From Gammaproteobacteria bacterium (GTDB lineage Bacteria; Pseudomonadota; Gammaproteobacteria; Eutrophobiales; Eutrophobiaceae): a stretch of 8,198 nucleotides of DNA. This document shows positions 1 through 5,313 of this stretch, piece after piece. A program made the position numbers and the translations under genes. A model generated the notes under the pieces. The model saw only the letters and a list, made by a program, of their open reading frames with translations. It did no database searches and had not been told where the DNA came from. The stretch lies in contig JACQHV010000166.1 in NCBI GenBank assembly GCA_016198885.1, positions 1-8,198 on the forward strand. The letters are read 5' to 3'. Position 1 is the first letter of the stretch. Every line of letters begins with the position of its first letter.

Positions 1-14
1 CATTATCAATTGTA

Positions 15-31
15 CGCCGGAAATTACGGCG
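15..31 (+). promoter_or_regulatory. Small leader hairpin next to the Hsp20 ribosome-binding site
   Basis: CGCCG (15-19) and CGGCG (27-31) can pair around a 7-nt loop; the stem ends two bases before the GGAGG at 33-37. A structure this close to the ribosome-binding site could modulate translation of a heat-shock gene, but it does not cover the Shine-Dalgarno sequence and has no ROSE or fourU anti-SD motif, so a thermometer role is only a guess. The upstream half of the leader is outside the window. Confidence 0.25.
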
Positions 32-43
32 AGGAGGTGTGAG

Positions 44-490
44 ATGTTACTGACTGAATATGAACCACTGAATTTACTCAACCGTTTGCAGCAGCAATTC
101 AACAATCTTAATTGGCAACTGCCAGCCAAATTAGGCGACGAAGAAAGCAATATCGTGACAAGCCGCTGGATACCGGCTGTTGATATCAAGGAAGAGGATG
201 ATCGTTTTATTTTTCTCGCTGATATACCGGGTGTCGATCCGAAAGACATCGAGGTCACTGCAGAAAACGGAACATTGACTATCAAAGGTGAGCGCAAGGC
301 GGAATCAAAAGAGGAACGTGAAGGATACAAACGCATAGAGCGCTCATACGGATCGTATTACCGGCGTTTCAGCCTGCCTGACAGTGCAGATGCCGAAAAT
401 ATCAAGGCCAGCAGCAAGAACGGTGTTCTGGAACTGGTTATACCGAAGCATGAAGTCGGGAAAGCCCGAAGGATTACGGTTAAGGCCTGA
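44..490 (+). CDS. Small heat-shock protein, Hsp20 / alpha-crystallin family
   Basis: ATP-independent holdase that binds unfolding proteins in the cytoplasm; 148 aa, normal for bacterial class A Hsp20. The alpha-crystallin domain spans roughly residues 42-135: it begins at the W-x-P-x-V-D-I motif (42-48), carries the A-D-I-P-G-V stretch (59-64) and ends in the family signature N-G-V-L (126-129) followed by IPK. A C-terminal I-T-V (144-146) fits the I-x-I/V anchor used for oligomer assembly. The ATG at 44 is supported by GGAGG at 33-37, spacing 6 nt. It is a close paralogue of the minus-strand Hsp20 at 3963-4400: about 85 of 115 aligned residues from the ESN motif onward are identical, while the N-terminal arms differ. 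Its promoter lies mostly outside the window. Function is secure; specific clients are unknown. Confidence 0.96.
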   Translation: MLLTEYEPLNLLNRLQQQFNNLNWQLPAKLGDEESNIVTSRWIPAVDIKEEDDRFIFLADIPGVDPKDIEVTAENGTLTIKGERKAESKEEREGYKRIERSYGSYYRRFSLPDSADAENIKASSKNGVLELVIPKHEVGKARRITVKA

Positions 491-518
491 TTCATTTTTT
501 ACTACCATCCTCAGCTAT

Positions 519-597
519 ACGCCGCCTCACGGATCGTGATTGACGCCCATCAATCAAAAAGTGTTACCCTCCTGGGAGGCGGCGTTTCTTTAATTTT
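519..597 (+). terminator. Long hairpin with T-rich tail after the first Hsp20 gene
   Basis: A perfect 10-bp stem, ACGCCGCCTC (519-528) with GAGGCGGCGT (576-585), is followed on the plus strand by a T-rich run (585-597, with interruptions). It lies between the Hsp20 stop (490) and the convergent regulator gene (stop at 606), so it fits a terminator for the Hsp20 transcript. The loop is long (47 nt) and holds a second perfect stem, TGATTGA (537-543) with TCAATCA (550-556), so the RNA could fold as nested hairpins. On the minus strand no T-run follows, so termination of the regulator transcript here is doubtful. Confidence 0.6.
540..553. promoter_or_regulatory. FNR-like dyad inside the terminator loop
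   Basis: TTGACGCCCATCAA matches 9 of the 10 specified bases of the FNR/ANR consensus TTGAT-N4-ATCAA, and the symmetry extends outward to TGATTGA-N6-TCAATCA. It lies between two convergent genes, an unusual place for an activator site. On the minus strand a TATAGC lies 20 nt beyond the box, which would give an antisense transcript into the Hsp20 gene. No good -10 appears on the plus side. It may instead be only the inner stem of the terminator. Confidence 0.35.
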
Positions 598-605
598 ATC
601 TATTT

Positions 606-1364
606 TCAGGCAACAGAACTTCTCTGGCTCATTTGCCCGCTTGAGCCGGTGCAGATATTTTTCAGACGTGCATGATCTTTTATTTCAACGTTTTTTCTGT
701 CCGTTGCAATAATATTATCCCGTTGCAACCTGCTGAATATCCGGCTGACAGTCTCAATCGTCAGGCCCAGGTAATTTCCTATATCCTGTCTTGACATGGC
801 TAATTTAAATACACTCGATGAATAGCCAAGACGTTTAAAACGATGAGACAGGCTGACGAGAAATGTGGCTATCTTTCCTTCAGCGTTTTTATTTGACAAT
901 GTCAATAATAATTCATTATCAGAAGATAATTCTCTGCTCATCAATCTGAAAATCTGGCGTTGCAGTCCTGGTATCCTGTTACAGATATCCTCCAGCCGGT
1001 TAAATGAAAAAGCACAATACGTACTGGTTTCCAACGCCACAGCAGAACATGCATGTTGATTGTTTTCTATTGCATCAAACCCGAGAATTTCCCCGGGAAA
1101 ATAAAACCCCATAATCTGATCATCACCGCTATCAGTTGTTGTATATAGTTTTATTGTGCCGGAATGAACGGCAAATAAAAAACGAAAGGGATCGCCTGTG
1201 CGAAAAATATAATCACCACGGTGGAGGGGTTTTGATTGCCTTACAACACTCTCAAGCATATTCAGTTCCTCCGGCTCGAGACCACGCGGCAAACATAATT
1301 CAGAAAGATTGCAATTTGAGCAGGCGACCTTGATTTTTGAAAAATCAGCGACTTGAGATCTCAA
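606..1364 (-). CDS. FNR/ANR-type oxygen-responsive transcriptional regulator (Crp/Fnr family)
   Basis: Predicted [4Fe-4S] oxygen sensor that binds DNA as a dimer under low oxygen; 252 aa, cytoplasmic. It aligns with E. coli FNR at a constant offset of 5: cluster cysteines C15, C18 and C24 (C-x2-C-x5-C) plus C117 match C20, C23, C29 and C122, and D149 matches the dimer-interface D154. The cNMP-like beta-roll spans about 45-125 and the dimer helix about 133-160. The helix-turn-helix (about 192-214) reads I-E-T-V-S-R, keeping E204, S207 and R208, which in FNR read TTGAT-N4-ATCAA. The start is a TTG at 1364 with GGGGAG at 1375-1380 upstream (spacing 10). No in-frame ATG or GTG lies between the upstream stop and this TTG, and the first internal ATG would delete the cysteines. 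An extra C106 is present. It is probably the local regulator of the adjacent storage and stress genes. Confidence 0.93.
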   Translation of the reverse strand: MRSQVADFSKIKVACSNCNLSELCLPRGLEPEELNMLESVVRQSKPLHRGDYIFRTGDPFRFLFAVHSGTIKLYTTTDSGDDQIMGFYFPGEILGFDAIENNQHACSAVALETSTYCAFSFNRLEDICNRIPGLQRQIFRLMSRELSSDNELLLTLSNKNAEGKIATFLVSLSHRFKRLGYSSSVFKLAMSRQDIGNYLGLTIETVSRIFSRLQRDNIIATDRKNVEIKDHARLKNICTGSSGQMSQRSSVA

Positions 1365-1444
1365 TTTTGTACCACTCCCCGATTCCCAGCAGACACATTC
1401 CGGATAAAACCACCAGCGAAGATTATTCTAAAGTTTCCGGATAC

Positions 1445-1472
1445 ATCATACCTTATAAATCTAATCAGTCAA
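1445..1472 (-). promoter_or_regulatory. Sigma70-type promoter of the FNR-type regulator gene
   Basis: On the minus strand TTGACT (1467-1472) and TATGAT (1445-1450) are separated by 16 nt; each hexamer matches the consensus at 5 of 6 positions. Transcription would start near 1438, giving a leader of about 73 nt to the TTG start. No FNR box overlaps it, so the regulator appears to be transcribed separately from phaC and constitutively. Confidence 0.55.
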
Positions 1473-1642
1473 TTTATTATAATTATCAAAGAGATATATA
1501 AACCACCAGAAGGGGCCTTGATTCTGAATATCCAGTTATATCTGTTCGTCCATGATTGAACCGGCCTTATCCGGTATAAATTGATGTTAAATAATTCAAG
1601 TAAAGTCAGGGATCAGTCTGGCCGGGGATTGGAACAATAACT

Positions 1643-1663
1643 GCGGAATAATAGAAATTCCGC
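1643..1663 (-). terminator. Possible hairpin terminator downstream of phaC
   Basis: A perfect 7-bp stem, GCGGAAT (1643-1649) with ATTCCGC (1657-1663), with a 7-nt loop lies 13 nt beyond the phaC stop codon. On the minus strand no convincing T-run follows, so it is a weak intrinsic terminator at best; it could also protect the mRNA 3' end. Confidence 0.3.
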
Positions 1664-1676
1664 TACAGAGACTCAG

Positions 1677-3416
1677 TCATTCTGACAAAACAAAGGTCCC
1701 GGGTGCCGCGCAGAGGAGAGCATATCCTTTGTCCCTGGCCCCCATTGCCGGTGGTTGTGTTTTTCCGCTTGAATGTTCAACCAGCCACTTTTGCCAGGCC
1801 GGCCACCAGGATCCTTCCTGACTCATTGTCCGGGCCAGCCAGCTTTCCGGATCAATGTATTTATCATCCGCACTGCTTGTAGACATCTGAAAACTTCTTC
1901 CCCGGTGTCCCGGCTCACTGATAATACCGGCATTGTGACCGCCAGTCGTAAGAAGAAAGGTTACCTCTGTATTTGTCAACAAATGGATCTTATAGACAGA
2001 TTTCCATGGCGAGACATGATCACGAATTGTGGCAACAGAAAATACCGGAGCGCGGATGTCGCTGATCGCAACCGGGCGATCACCGACATAGTATTGATGT
2101 TCTGCCAGTTCATTATTCAAAAACAGCTGCCTTAAATATTCTGAATGCATCTTGTAAGGCATCCGGGTGGCATCAGAATTCCACGCCATGAGATCAGTCA
2201 AGGGACGCCGCTTGCCGAGTAAATAATCATGCACCATTGCCGACCAGATAAGATCATTGGAACGAAGTATATGGAACGCGCCTGCCATTTGCCGGCTATC
2301 GAGATAACCTTGTTCCCACATTACGTCTTCGAGAAAGGCGATCTGGCTTTCATCAATGAACAGCATCAGTTCACCACCCTCTTCAAAATCAGTTTGTGCC
2401 GCCAGTAATGTAATGGTGGCGATTCTGTCATCACCGTCCCTGGCCATGGCTGCCGCGGTGATAGACAAAAGTGTGCCGCCAAGACAGTATCCAACAGCAT
2501 GAATCCTGCTTTCCGGGACGATTGAGGAGACTGCATCAATCGCAGTCACGACACCTGAGTCCATATACTCCTGCATACCGAGATCCCTGTCATCCTCTGT
2601 GGGATTCTTCCATGAGATCATAAATACGGTATGGCCCTGGTCAACAAGATACTTCACCAGTGAATTATGCGGTGATAGGTCCAGAATGTAATACTTCATT
2701 ATCCATGCTGGTATAATGAGTACGGGCTCTTTCCAGACGGTATCAGTAGCCGGCGTATACTGGAAGAGTTCTATCAAACGATTTCGATATACTACTTTGC
2801 CAGGTGTGACAGCGACATCCCTGCCAACCAGATAATCTTCAGTGCCGACCGGTTTTTTGCCGCCAAACAATCTTTCCCAATCTTCGATGAAATTAAACCA
2901 GCCCTGTACAAGATTGCCCCCGTATTGCTGAAAGGTGTTATGCAGAATTTCCGGGTTCGTAAACAGAAAATTTGAGGGTGAAAACATATCCAGTATCTGT
3001 CTTGCGGCAAATGACACGGCATCTTCGTGATGACTGGAAACGCCATTTATTCCTGTCGTTGCCTTATGCCACCACTGCTGGTTTAACAGAAAAGACTGGT
3101 GGATAAGATTAAACGGCCAGCTTTGCCATGCAGGATCATTGAATCGTTTATCCTGCGGCAGTGGTTCAATGCATGCTGTTTGACATTTATAGGCCGCGCA
3201 TTTGCATGCATACAGAAGGAAACGCGCCATTTTACGCAAGGCCTTCTGCTGGAGTTGTACCTGTTTTGCAGGAGCCACCGCCAGATGCAAAAGCCAGTCA
3301 AAATAGGCCAGCATAAGCGAGGCTGGAGATAATCCAAGCGTTCCCTGCCCCATGAACGCATGAAAGATACGATCGATTGAATGGGCGGTTTTGTTATTTG
3401 ATTGCCCGTAATCCAT
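1677..3416 (-). CDS. phaC: Class I poly(3-hydroxyalkanoate) synthase PhaC
   Basis: Polymerises (R)-3-hydroxyacyl-CoA into PHA at the surface of cytoplasmic granules, releasing CoA. At 579 aa it has class I length. The N-terminal PhaC_N region (about 25-200) contains the family-typical segments LSPASLMLAYFDWLLHLAV, QQWW and PSNF; the alpha/beta-hydrolase core follows. The lipase-like box is G-Y-C-L-G-G with catalytic C311; D466 (in RDHVSPW) and H494 (in GGHNAG) complete the triad, matching C319/D480/H508 of Cupriavidus necator. The C-terminal W-W-P-A-W and A-P-G-T-F-V-L ending is typical and intact. The ATG at 3416 has only a weak GA-rich ribosome site, and the next ATG would remove a conserved N-terminal part. 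It lies 45 bp after the divergent Hsp20-like gene, probably co-transcribed with it. Odd: four cysteines at 71, 73, 78 and 82. No phaA/phaB monomer-supply gene is in the window. Confidence 0.97.
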   Translation of the reverse strand: MDYGQSNNKTAHSIDRIFHAFMGQGTLGLSPASLMLAYFDWLLHLAVAPAKQVQLQQKALRKMARFLLYACKCAAYKCQTACIEPLPQDKRFNDPAWQSWPFNLIHQSFLLNQQWWHKATTGINGVSSHHEDAVSFAARQILDMFSPSNFLFTNPEILHNTFQQYGGNLVQGWFNFIEDWERLFGGKKPVGTEDYLVGRDVAVTPGKVVYRNRLIELFQYTPATDTVWKEPVLIIPAWIMKYYILDLSPHNSLVKYLVDQGHTVFMISWKNPTEDDRDLGMQEYMDSGVVTAIDAVSSIVPESRIHAVGYCLGGTLLSITAAAMARDGDDRIATITLLAAQTDFEEGGELMLFIDESQIAFLEDVMWEQGYLDSRQMAGAFHILRSNDLIWSAMVHDYLLGKRRPLTDLMAWNSDATRMPYKMHSEYLRQLFLNNELAEHQYYVGDRPVAISDIRAPVFSVATIRDHVSPWKSVYKIHLLTNTEVTFLLTTGGHNAGIISEPGHRGRSFQMSTSSADDKYIDPESWLARTMSQEGSWWPAWQKWLVEHSSGKTQPPAMGARDKGYALLCAAPGTFVLSE

Positions 3417-3434
3417 AAAACTGCTTTTCAGAGT

Positions 3435-3454
3435 TTTACAATTTTATTTGTAAA
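3435..3454. promoter_or_regulatory. Perfect inverted repeat upstream of phaC
   Basis: TTTACAA (3435-3441) and TTGTAAA (3448-3454) form a perfect 7-bp dyad with a 6-bp spacer, ending 18 bp before the phaC start codon and within the 45-bp gap after the divergent Hsp20-like gene. The geometry fits a homodimeric repressor or regulator operator, or an AU-rich mRNA hairpin in the phaC leader. The half-sites are not FNR half-sites. Confidence 0.35.
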
Positions 3455-3461
3455 TTTATTT

Positions 3462-3878
3462 CTACTGGATTTTCGGAATTATTATTTTCAATATATTCTG
3501 CATATGGTAAGCAGAAATCCCGTATATGTCTGCCGTCTCTGGCAACACGGTGGTGAATCTGAAAGATTCACACAATCTGTTTGCCAATTTGGGAAAGGTA
3601 TTATGATGGTTATCCCTATGGTTATGATTAACACCGATCATCAACATACCATCATACAAAATTACGCTGCAATCCTCAGGATTGTTATCACCAACATAAA
3701 TGCATATTACATATTGCTCGCCTTTTTCCTGTATGTTGATCGGCACTGTTGAATGACATTTGGACGATTGCGCATGAAAAGCTGAATAATCCGAGGCGAA
3801 ATTACTCGATGGGTATTTATCACATTGAACGGGCACACGCACGGGTAATGTGTGCACGTTATAAGCCAGATTTGACAT
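3462..3878 (-). CDS. Highly divergent Hsp20-like (alpha-crystallin domain) protein
   Basis: 138 aa, recognised only by alignment of its C-terminal half with the Hsp20 proteins at either side. V-P-I-N-I (45-49) corresponds to the domain start, Y-D-G-M-L-M-I (75-81) to the E-N-G-T-L-T-I strand, F-R-F-T-T-V-L-P (106-113) to Y-R-R-F-S-L-P, and Q-N-I-L-K-I-I-I-P-K (127-136) to N-G-V-L-E-I-S-V-P-K, with the signature glycine lost. The charged loop between the last two strands is replaced by a His/Asn-rich one (N84-N93, four His). Five cysteines occur (19, 41, 59, 70, 103), and the protein ends at once after the last strand, lacking the I-x-I anchor. The N-terminal 44 residues resemble nothing I recognise. 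ATG at 3878 with AGGAG at 3886-3890, spacing 7, supports real translation. Placed directly before phaC, it may act at PHA granules; that is inference. Confidence 0.75.
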   Translation of the reverse strand: MSNLAYNVHTLPVRVPVQCDKYPSSNFASDYSAFHAQSSKCHSTVPINIQEKGEQYVICIYVGDNNPEDCSVILYDGMLMIGVNHNHRDNHHNTFPKLANRLCESFRFTTVLPETADIYGISAYHMQNILKIIIPKIQ

Positions 3879-3913
3879 TCTCTTTCTCCTCTATATTAAA
3901 AACAATTTTCAGT

Positions 3914-3954
3914 AAAAACGGCGCGGGTATTATTGAAACACGCGCCGTTTTTTT
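3914..3954 (-). terminator. Strong intrinsic terminator (symmetrical) after the second Hsp20 gene
   Basis: A perfect 12-bp stem, AAAAACGGCGCG (3914-3925) with CGCGCCGTTTTT (3941-3952), flanks a 15-nt loop. Read on the minus strand, the GC-rich stem is followed by five T, so it should end transcripts arriving from the Hsp20 gene (stop at 3963). Being A/T symmetric it would also work on the plus strand. It stands before the divergent Hsp20-like gene, so expression of that gene and phaC needs readthrough or a promoter in the roughly 35 bp left. Confidence 0.85.
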
Positions 3955-3962
3955 GCATTTAC

Positions 3963-4400
3963 TTAAGGTTTTATTTCTATTTTCCGTGCCTTGACCTTGT
4001 CAGTCTTGGGAACACTGATTTCAAGCACTCCGTTATTGCTTTTTGCATTAATCTTCTCCGTATCCGCTGTATCAGGCAGACTGAAGCGCCGGTAAAAACT
4101 TCCGCGGGAACGTTCAATACGTTTATATCCTTCACGCTCTTCTTCAGTTTCAACCTTGCGCTCTCCCTTGATAGTCAGCGTACCGTTCTCCGTGGTGACT
4201 TCAATATCCTTGGGATCAACACCTGGAATGTCGGCGAGAAAGACAAACTTGTCATTCTCTTCCTTGATATCTACAGAAGGCATCCAGCCGCTTGTCGCAA
4301 TATTGCTTTCTTCACCCCACAAGGACGGGATAAGTTCCGGTTCAAACAATTTGTTTAATCTGGTTAATAATGAATATGGTTCATAACGTACTAATGACAT
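3963..4400 (-). CDS. Small heat-shock protein, Hsp20 / alpha-crystallin family (second copy)
   Basis: 145-aa cytoplasmic holdase chaperone. The alpha-crystallin domain spans about 39-132 with W-M-P-S-V-D-I (39-45), A-D-I-P-G-V (56-61) and N-G-V-L (123-126); C-terminal I-E-I (141-143) is a clear I-x-I oligomerisation motif. About 74% of the alpha-crystallin domain and tail is identical to the Hsp20 at 44-490, so the two are in-locus paralogues pointing outward from the cluster interior. The start is the ATG at 4400: AGGAGGTG lies upstream with 8 nt from GGAGG to ATG. An upstream in-frame GTG (4407-4409) is itself part of the Shine-Dalgarno sequence and cannot be the start. It follows dodecin by 72 bp and is closed by the strong terminator at 3914-3954. 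Confidence 0.96.
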   Translation of the reverse strand: MSLVRYEPYSLLTRLNKLFEPELIPSLWGEESNIATSGWMPSVDIKEENDKFVFLADIPGVDPKDIEVTTENGTLTIKGERKVETEEEREGYKRIERSRGSFYRRFSLPDTADTEKINAKSNNGVLEISVPKTDKVKARKIEIKP

Positions 4401-4472
4401 ATATATCACCTCCTGAATTTGAAGATATTCTTTTATCCGGTCTTAACCCGCTTCACTGGTAATCAATTAAAG

Positions 4473-4676
4473 TCATTCCAGTAAAAATGAAATCTTGGCA
4501 TTAATGCGATAACTTGCGATATCACCTTTTTCTACCTTCGCCTCGAAATTATCTATATAAATTGATCTGACGTTTCTGAGAGTCTTGTTTGCCTGTTTAA
4601 CTGCCTTTTTTGCAGCATCCTCCCAGCTCTTGTCAGATTCTGCCAGGACCTCGATTACTTTTAACGTGTCTGACAT
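4473..4676 (-). CDS. Dodecin family flavin-binding-type small protein
   Basis: Dodecins are 65-75-aa proteins that assemble as hollow dodecamers and bind flavins (riboflavin, FMN) for storage or protection. This 67-aa protein has the whole fold pattern: strand K-V-I-E-V (6-10), the S-W-E-D-A-A turn and helix (17-32), K-T-L-R-N-V (31-36), then two strands ending in Y-R-I-N-A-K-I-S-F (56-64). The position that stacks on the flavin, Trp in characterised dodecins, appears to be Y40 here by my alignment, and the flavin-contacting Gln is R57, so ligand binding may differ. The ATG at 4676 has AAGGAG upstream, spacing 8. It sits between phasin and Hsp20 on the same strand (gaps of 78 and 72 bp). A TATAAA at 4725-4730 could be an internal -10, but no good -35 accompanies it. 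Confidence 0.92.
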   Translation of the reverse strand: MSDTLKVIEVLAESDKSWEDAAKKAVKQANKTLRNVRSIYIDNFEAKVEKGDIASYRINAKISFLLE

Positions 4677-4754
4677 GCCTGTTTCTCCTTACTGTGGATA
4701 TCGTTGATTCAGTAAATATCAGCTTTTATACGCATTAAATACTTTTGTTGAAAA

Positions 4755-5162
4755 TCAGCTGACTGTAACTTTGCGTTTTGAATGTTTTTCCGTTTTATTC
4801 CCTCCCTTATTAACGATCTCGTTAAACAATGGCGGGAAAAAATGATATAACTCACCGGACTTGTTGAAGCATTCAATTAATTCACGCTGCGTACCGGCCA
4901 GAGTTTCAAAGAGTTGCCGGATATCCTCGGAAAACTTGGCGGAATATTCAGTTGCGAGACCCGATTCTGCGGCAAATAAATCCGTTAAATTCTTTGCCGT
5001 TGACATACGCTGGATATATGCATTAAGACATTCCTGCCACAGATTGGCGAAATGGACCTGCAATTCAGCAAGGTCTTTCCATGCCTGAAACTGGACCTGA
5101 CAGTACTTGTTAATGGCATCAAAGGTGGCGTTATAAAATTCACTGCTGCATTCTTCTTTCAT
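4755..5162 (-). CDS. phaP: Phasin (PHA granule-associated protein), phasin_2 type
   Basis: Coats PHA granules, limiting their coalescence and shaping the surface at which PhaC works. The 135-aa protein is nearly all amphipathic helix with no signal or membrane segment. The core from about 8 to 98 follows the phasin_2 pattern: F-N-x-T-F-like start, a central K-N-L-T-D-L-F-A-A-E (57-66), then Y-S-A-K-F-S-E-D-I (73-81) and the characteristic A-G-T-Q-R-E-L (89-95). The C-terminal tail (about 119-131) is lysine-rich, a feature of some phasins that also contact DNA or other granule proteins. It has three cysteines in the helical part (21, 45, 98). ATG at 5162 has a strong GGAGGAG upstream. It is the first gene after the FNR box at 5242-5255, leading dodecin and Hsp20. 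Assignment rests on pattern and on phaC in the same locus. Confidence 0.85.
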   Translation of the reverse strand: MKEECSSEFYNATFDAINKYCQVQFQAWKDLAELQVHFANLWQECLNAYIQRMSTAKNLTDLFAAESGLATEYSAKFSEDIRQLFETLAGTQRELIECFNKSGELYHFFPPLFNEIVNKGGNKTEKHSKRKVTVS

Positions 5163-5214
5163 TTTAATCTCCTCCAGAATATGTATTTATAAGTTTTGTT
5201 TTTTTAATGAATTA

Positions 5215-5255
5215 ATTTTAACTTTCACAAAAACCAAAATACTGATCTGGATCAA
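5215..5255 (-). promoter_or_regulatory. FNR-type class II promoter for the phasin operon
   Basis: Reading the minus strand, the box TTGATCCAGATCAG (5255-5242) is followed after 21 nt by TAAAAT (5220-5215), a 5/6 match to the -10 consensus. The box centre would lie about 40-41 bp before the start site, the classical position for FNR activation, and no good -35 hexamer is present. The start would be near 5208, leaving a leader of about 45 nt before the phasin ATG. Confidence 0.6.
5242..5255. promoter_or_regulatory. FNR/ANR box in the divergent phasin-CBS intergenic region
   Basis: CTGATCTGGATCAA matches 9 of 10 specified bases of TTGAT-N4-ATCAA. The regulator encoded at 606-1364 retains the three residues that read this sequence. 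The site is suitably spaced from a -10 element on both strands, so one dimer could activate both directions. Confidence 0.75.
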
Positions 5256-5283
5256 TAAAAAGTGAACTAACTATAGATATCAT
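5242..5283 (+). promoter_or_regulatory. FNR-type class II promoter for the CBS-pcm operon
   Basis: On the plus strand the box (5242-5255) is followed after 22 nt by TATCAT (5278-5283), a 5/6 match to the -10 consensus. This places the box centre at -41.5, the class II position. The start near 5290 would give a leader of about 130 nt before the CBS gene, long enough for a small upstream reading frame or a regulatory structure. Confidence 0.55.
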
Positions 5284-5313
5284 TTGATTGCGCACTGCAT
5301 CATAAAGGCAGGT

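Larger units (their letters stand above)
1365..1676. other. 312-bp intergenic region between the regulator gene and phaC
   Basis: It holds the regulator promoter (1445-1472) and two small inverted repeats: ACCGG/CCGGT (1560-1564 and 1571-1575) and GCGGAAT/ATTCCGC (1643-1649 and 1657-1663). Short open frames here have no ribosome-binding site or recognisable product. No tRNA, mobile element or FNR dyad was seen. Confidence 0.5.

Noticed and set aside
1..9. ATCAA half-site at 5-9 as part of an FNR box for the first hsp20
   Set aside because: The other half would be outside the window, and class II spacing would put the start site on the ATG itself.
1353..1559. Plus-strand 68-codon frame in the regulator-phaC intergenic region
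   Set aside because: No ribosome site, low-complexity hydrophobic product, and it covers the minus-strand regulator promoter.
3402..3752. Plus-strand 116-codon frame opposite the divergent Hsp20-like gene
   Set aside because: No ribosome site or domain, while the minus strand has a good ribosome site and an alpha-crystallin-like pattern.
3933..4358. Plus-strand frame opposite the second hsp20, including an inner frame at 4156-4386
   Set aside because: Antisense shadow of a clearly coding Hsp20 gene; no ribosome site and no recognisable domain.
4401..4409. GTG start at 4409 for the second hsp20
   Set aside because: The GTG is part of the Shine-Dalgarno sequence that serves the ATG at 4400.
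4452..4465. Possible FNR box upstream of the second hsp20 (TTGATTACCAGTGA on the minus strand)
   Set aside because: Only the left half-site matches; the right half has 2 of 5 bases and no suitable -10 is spaced from it.
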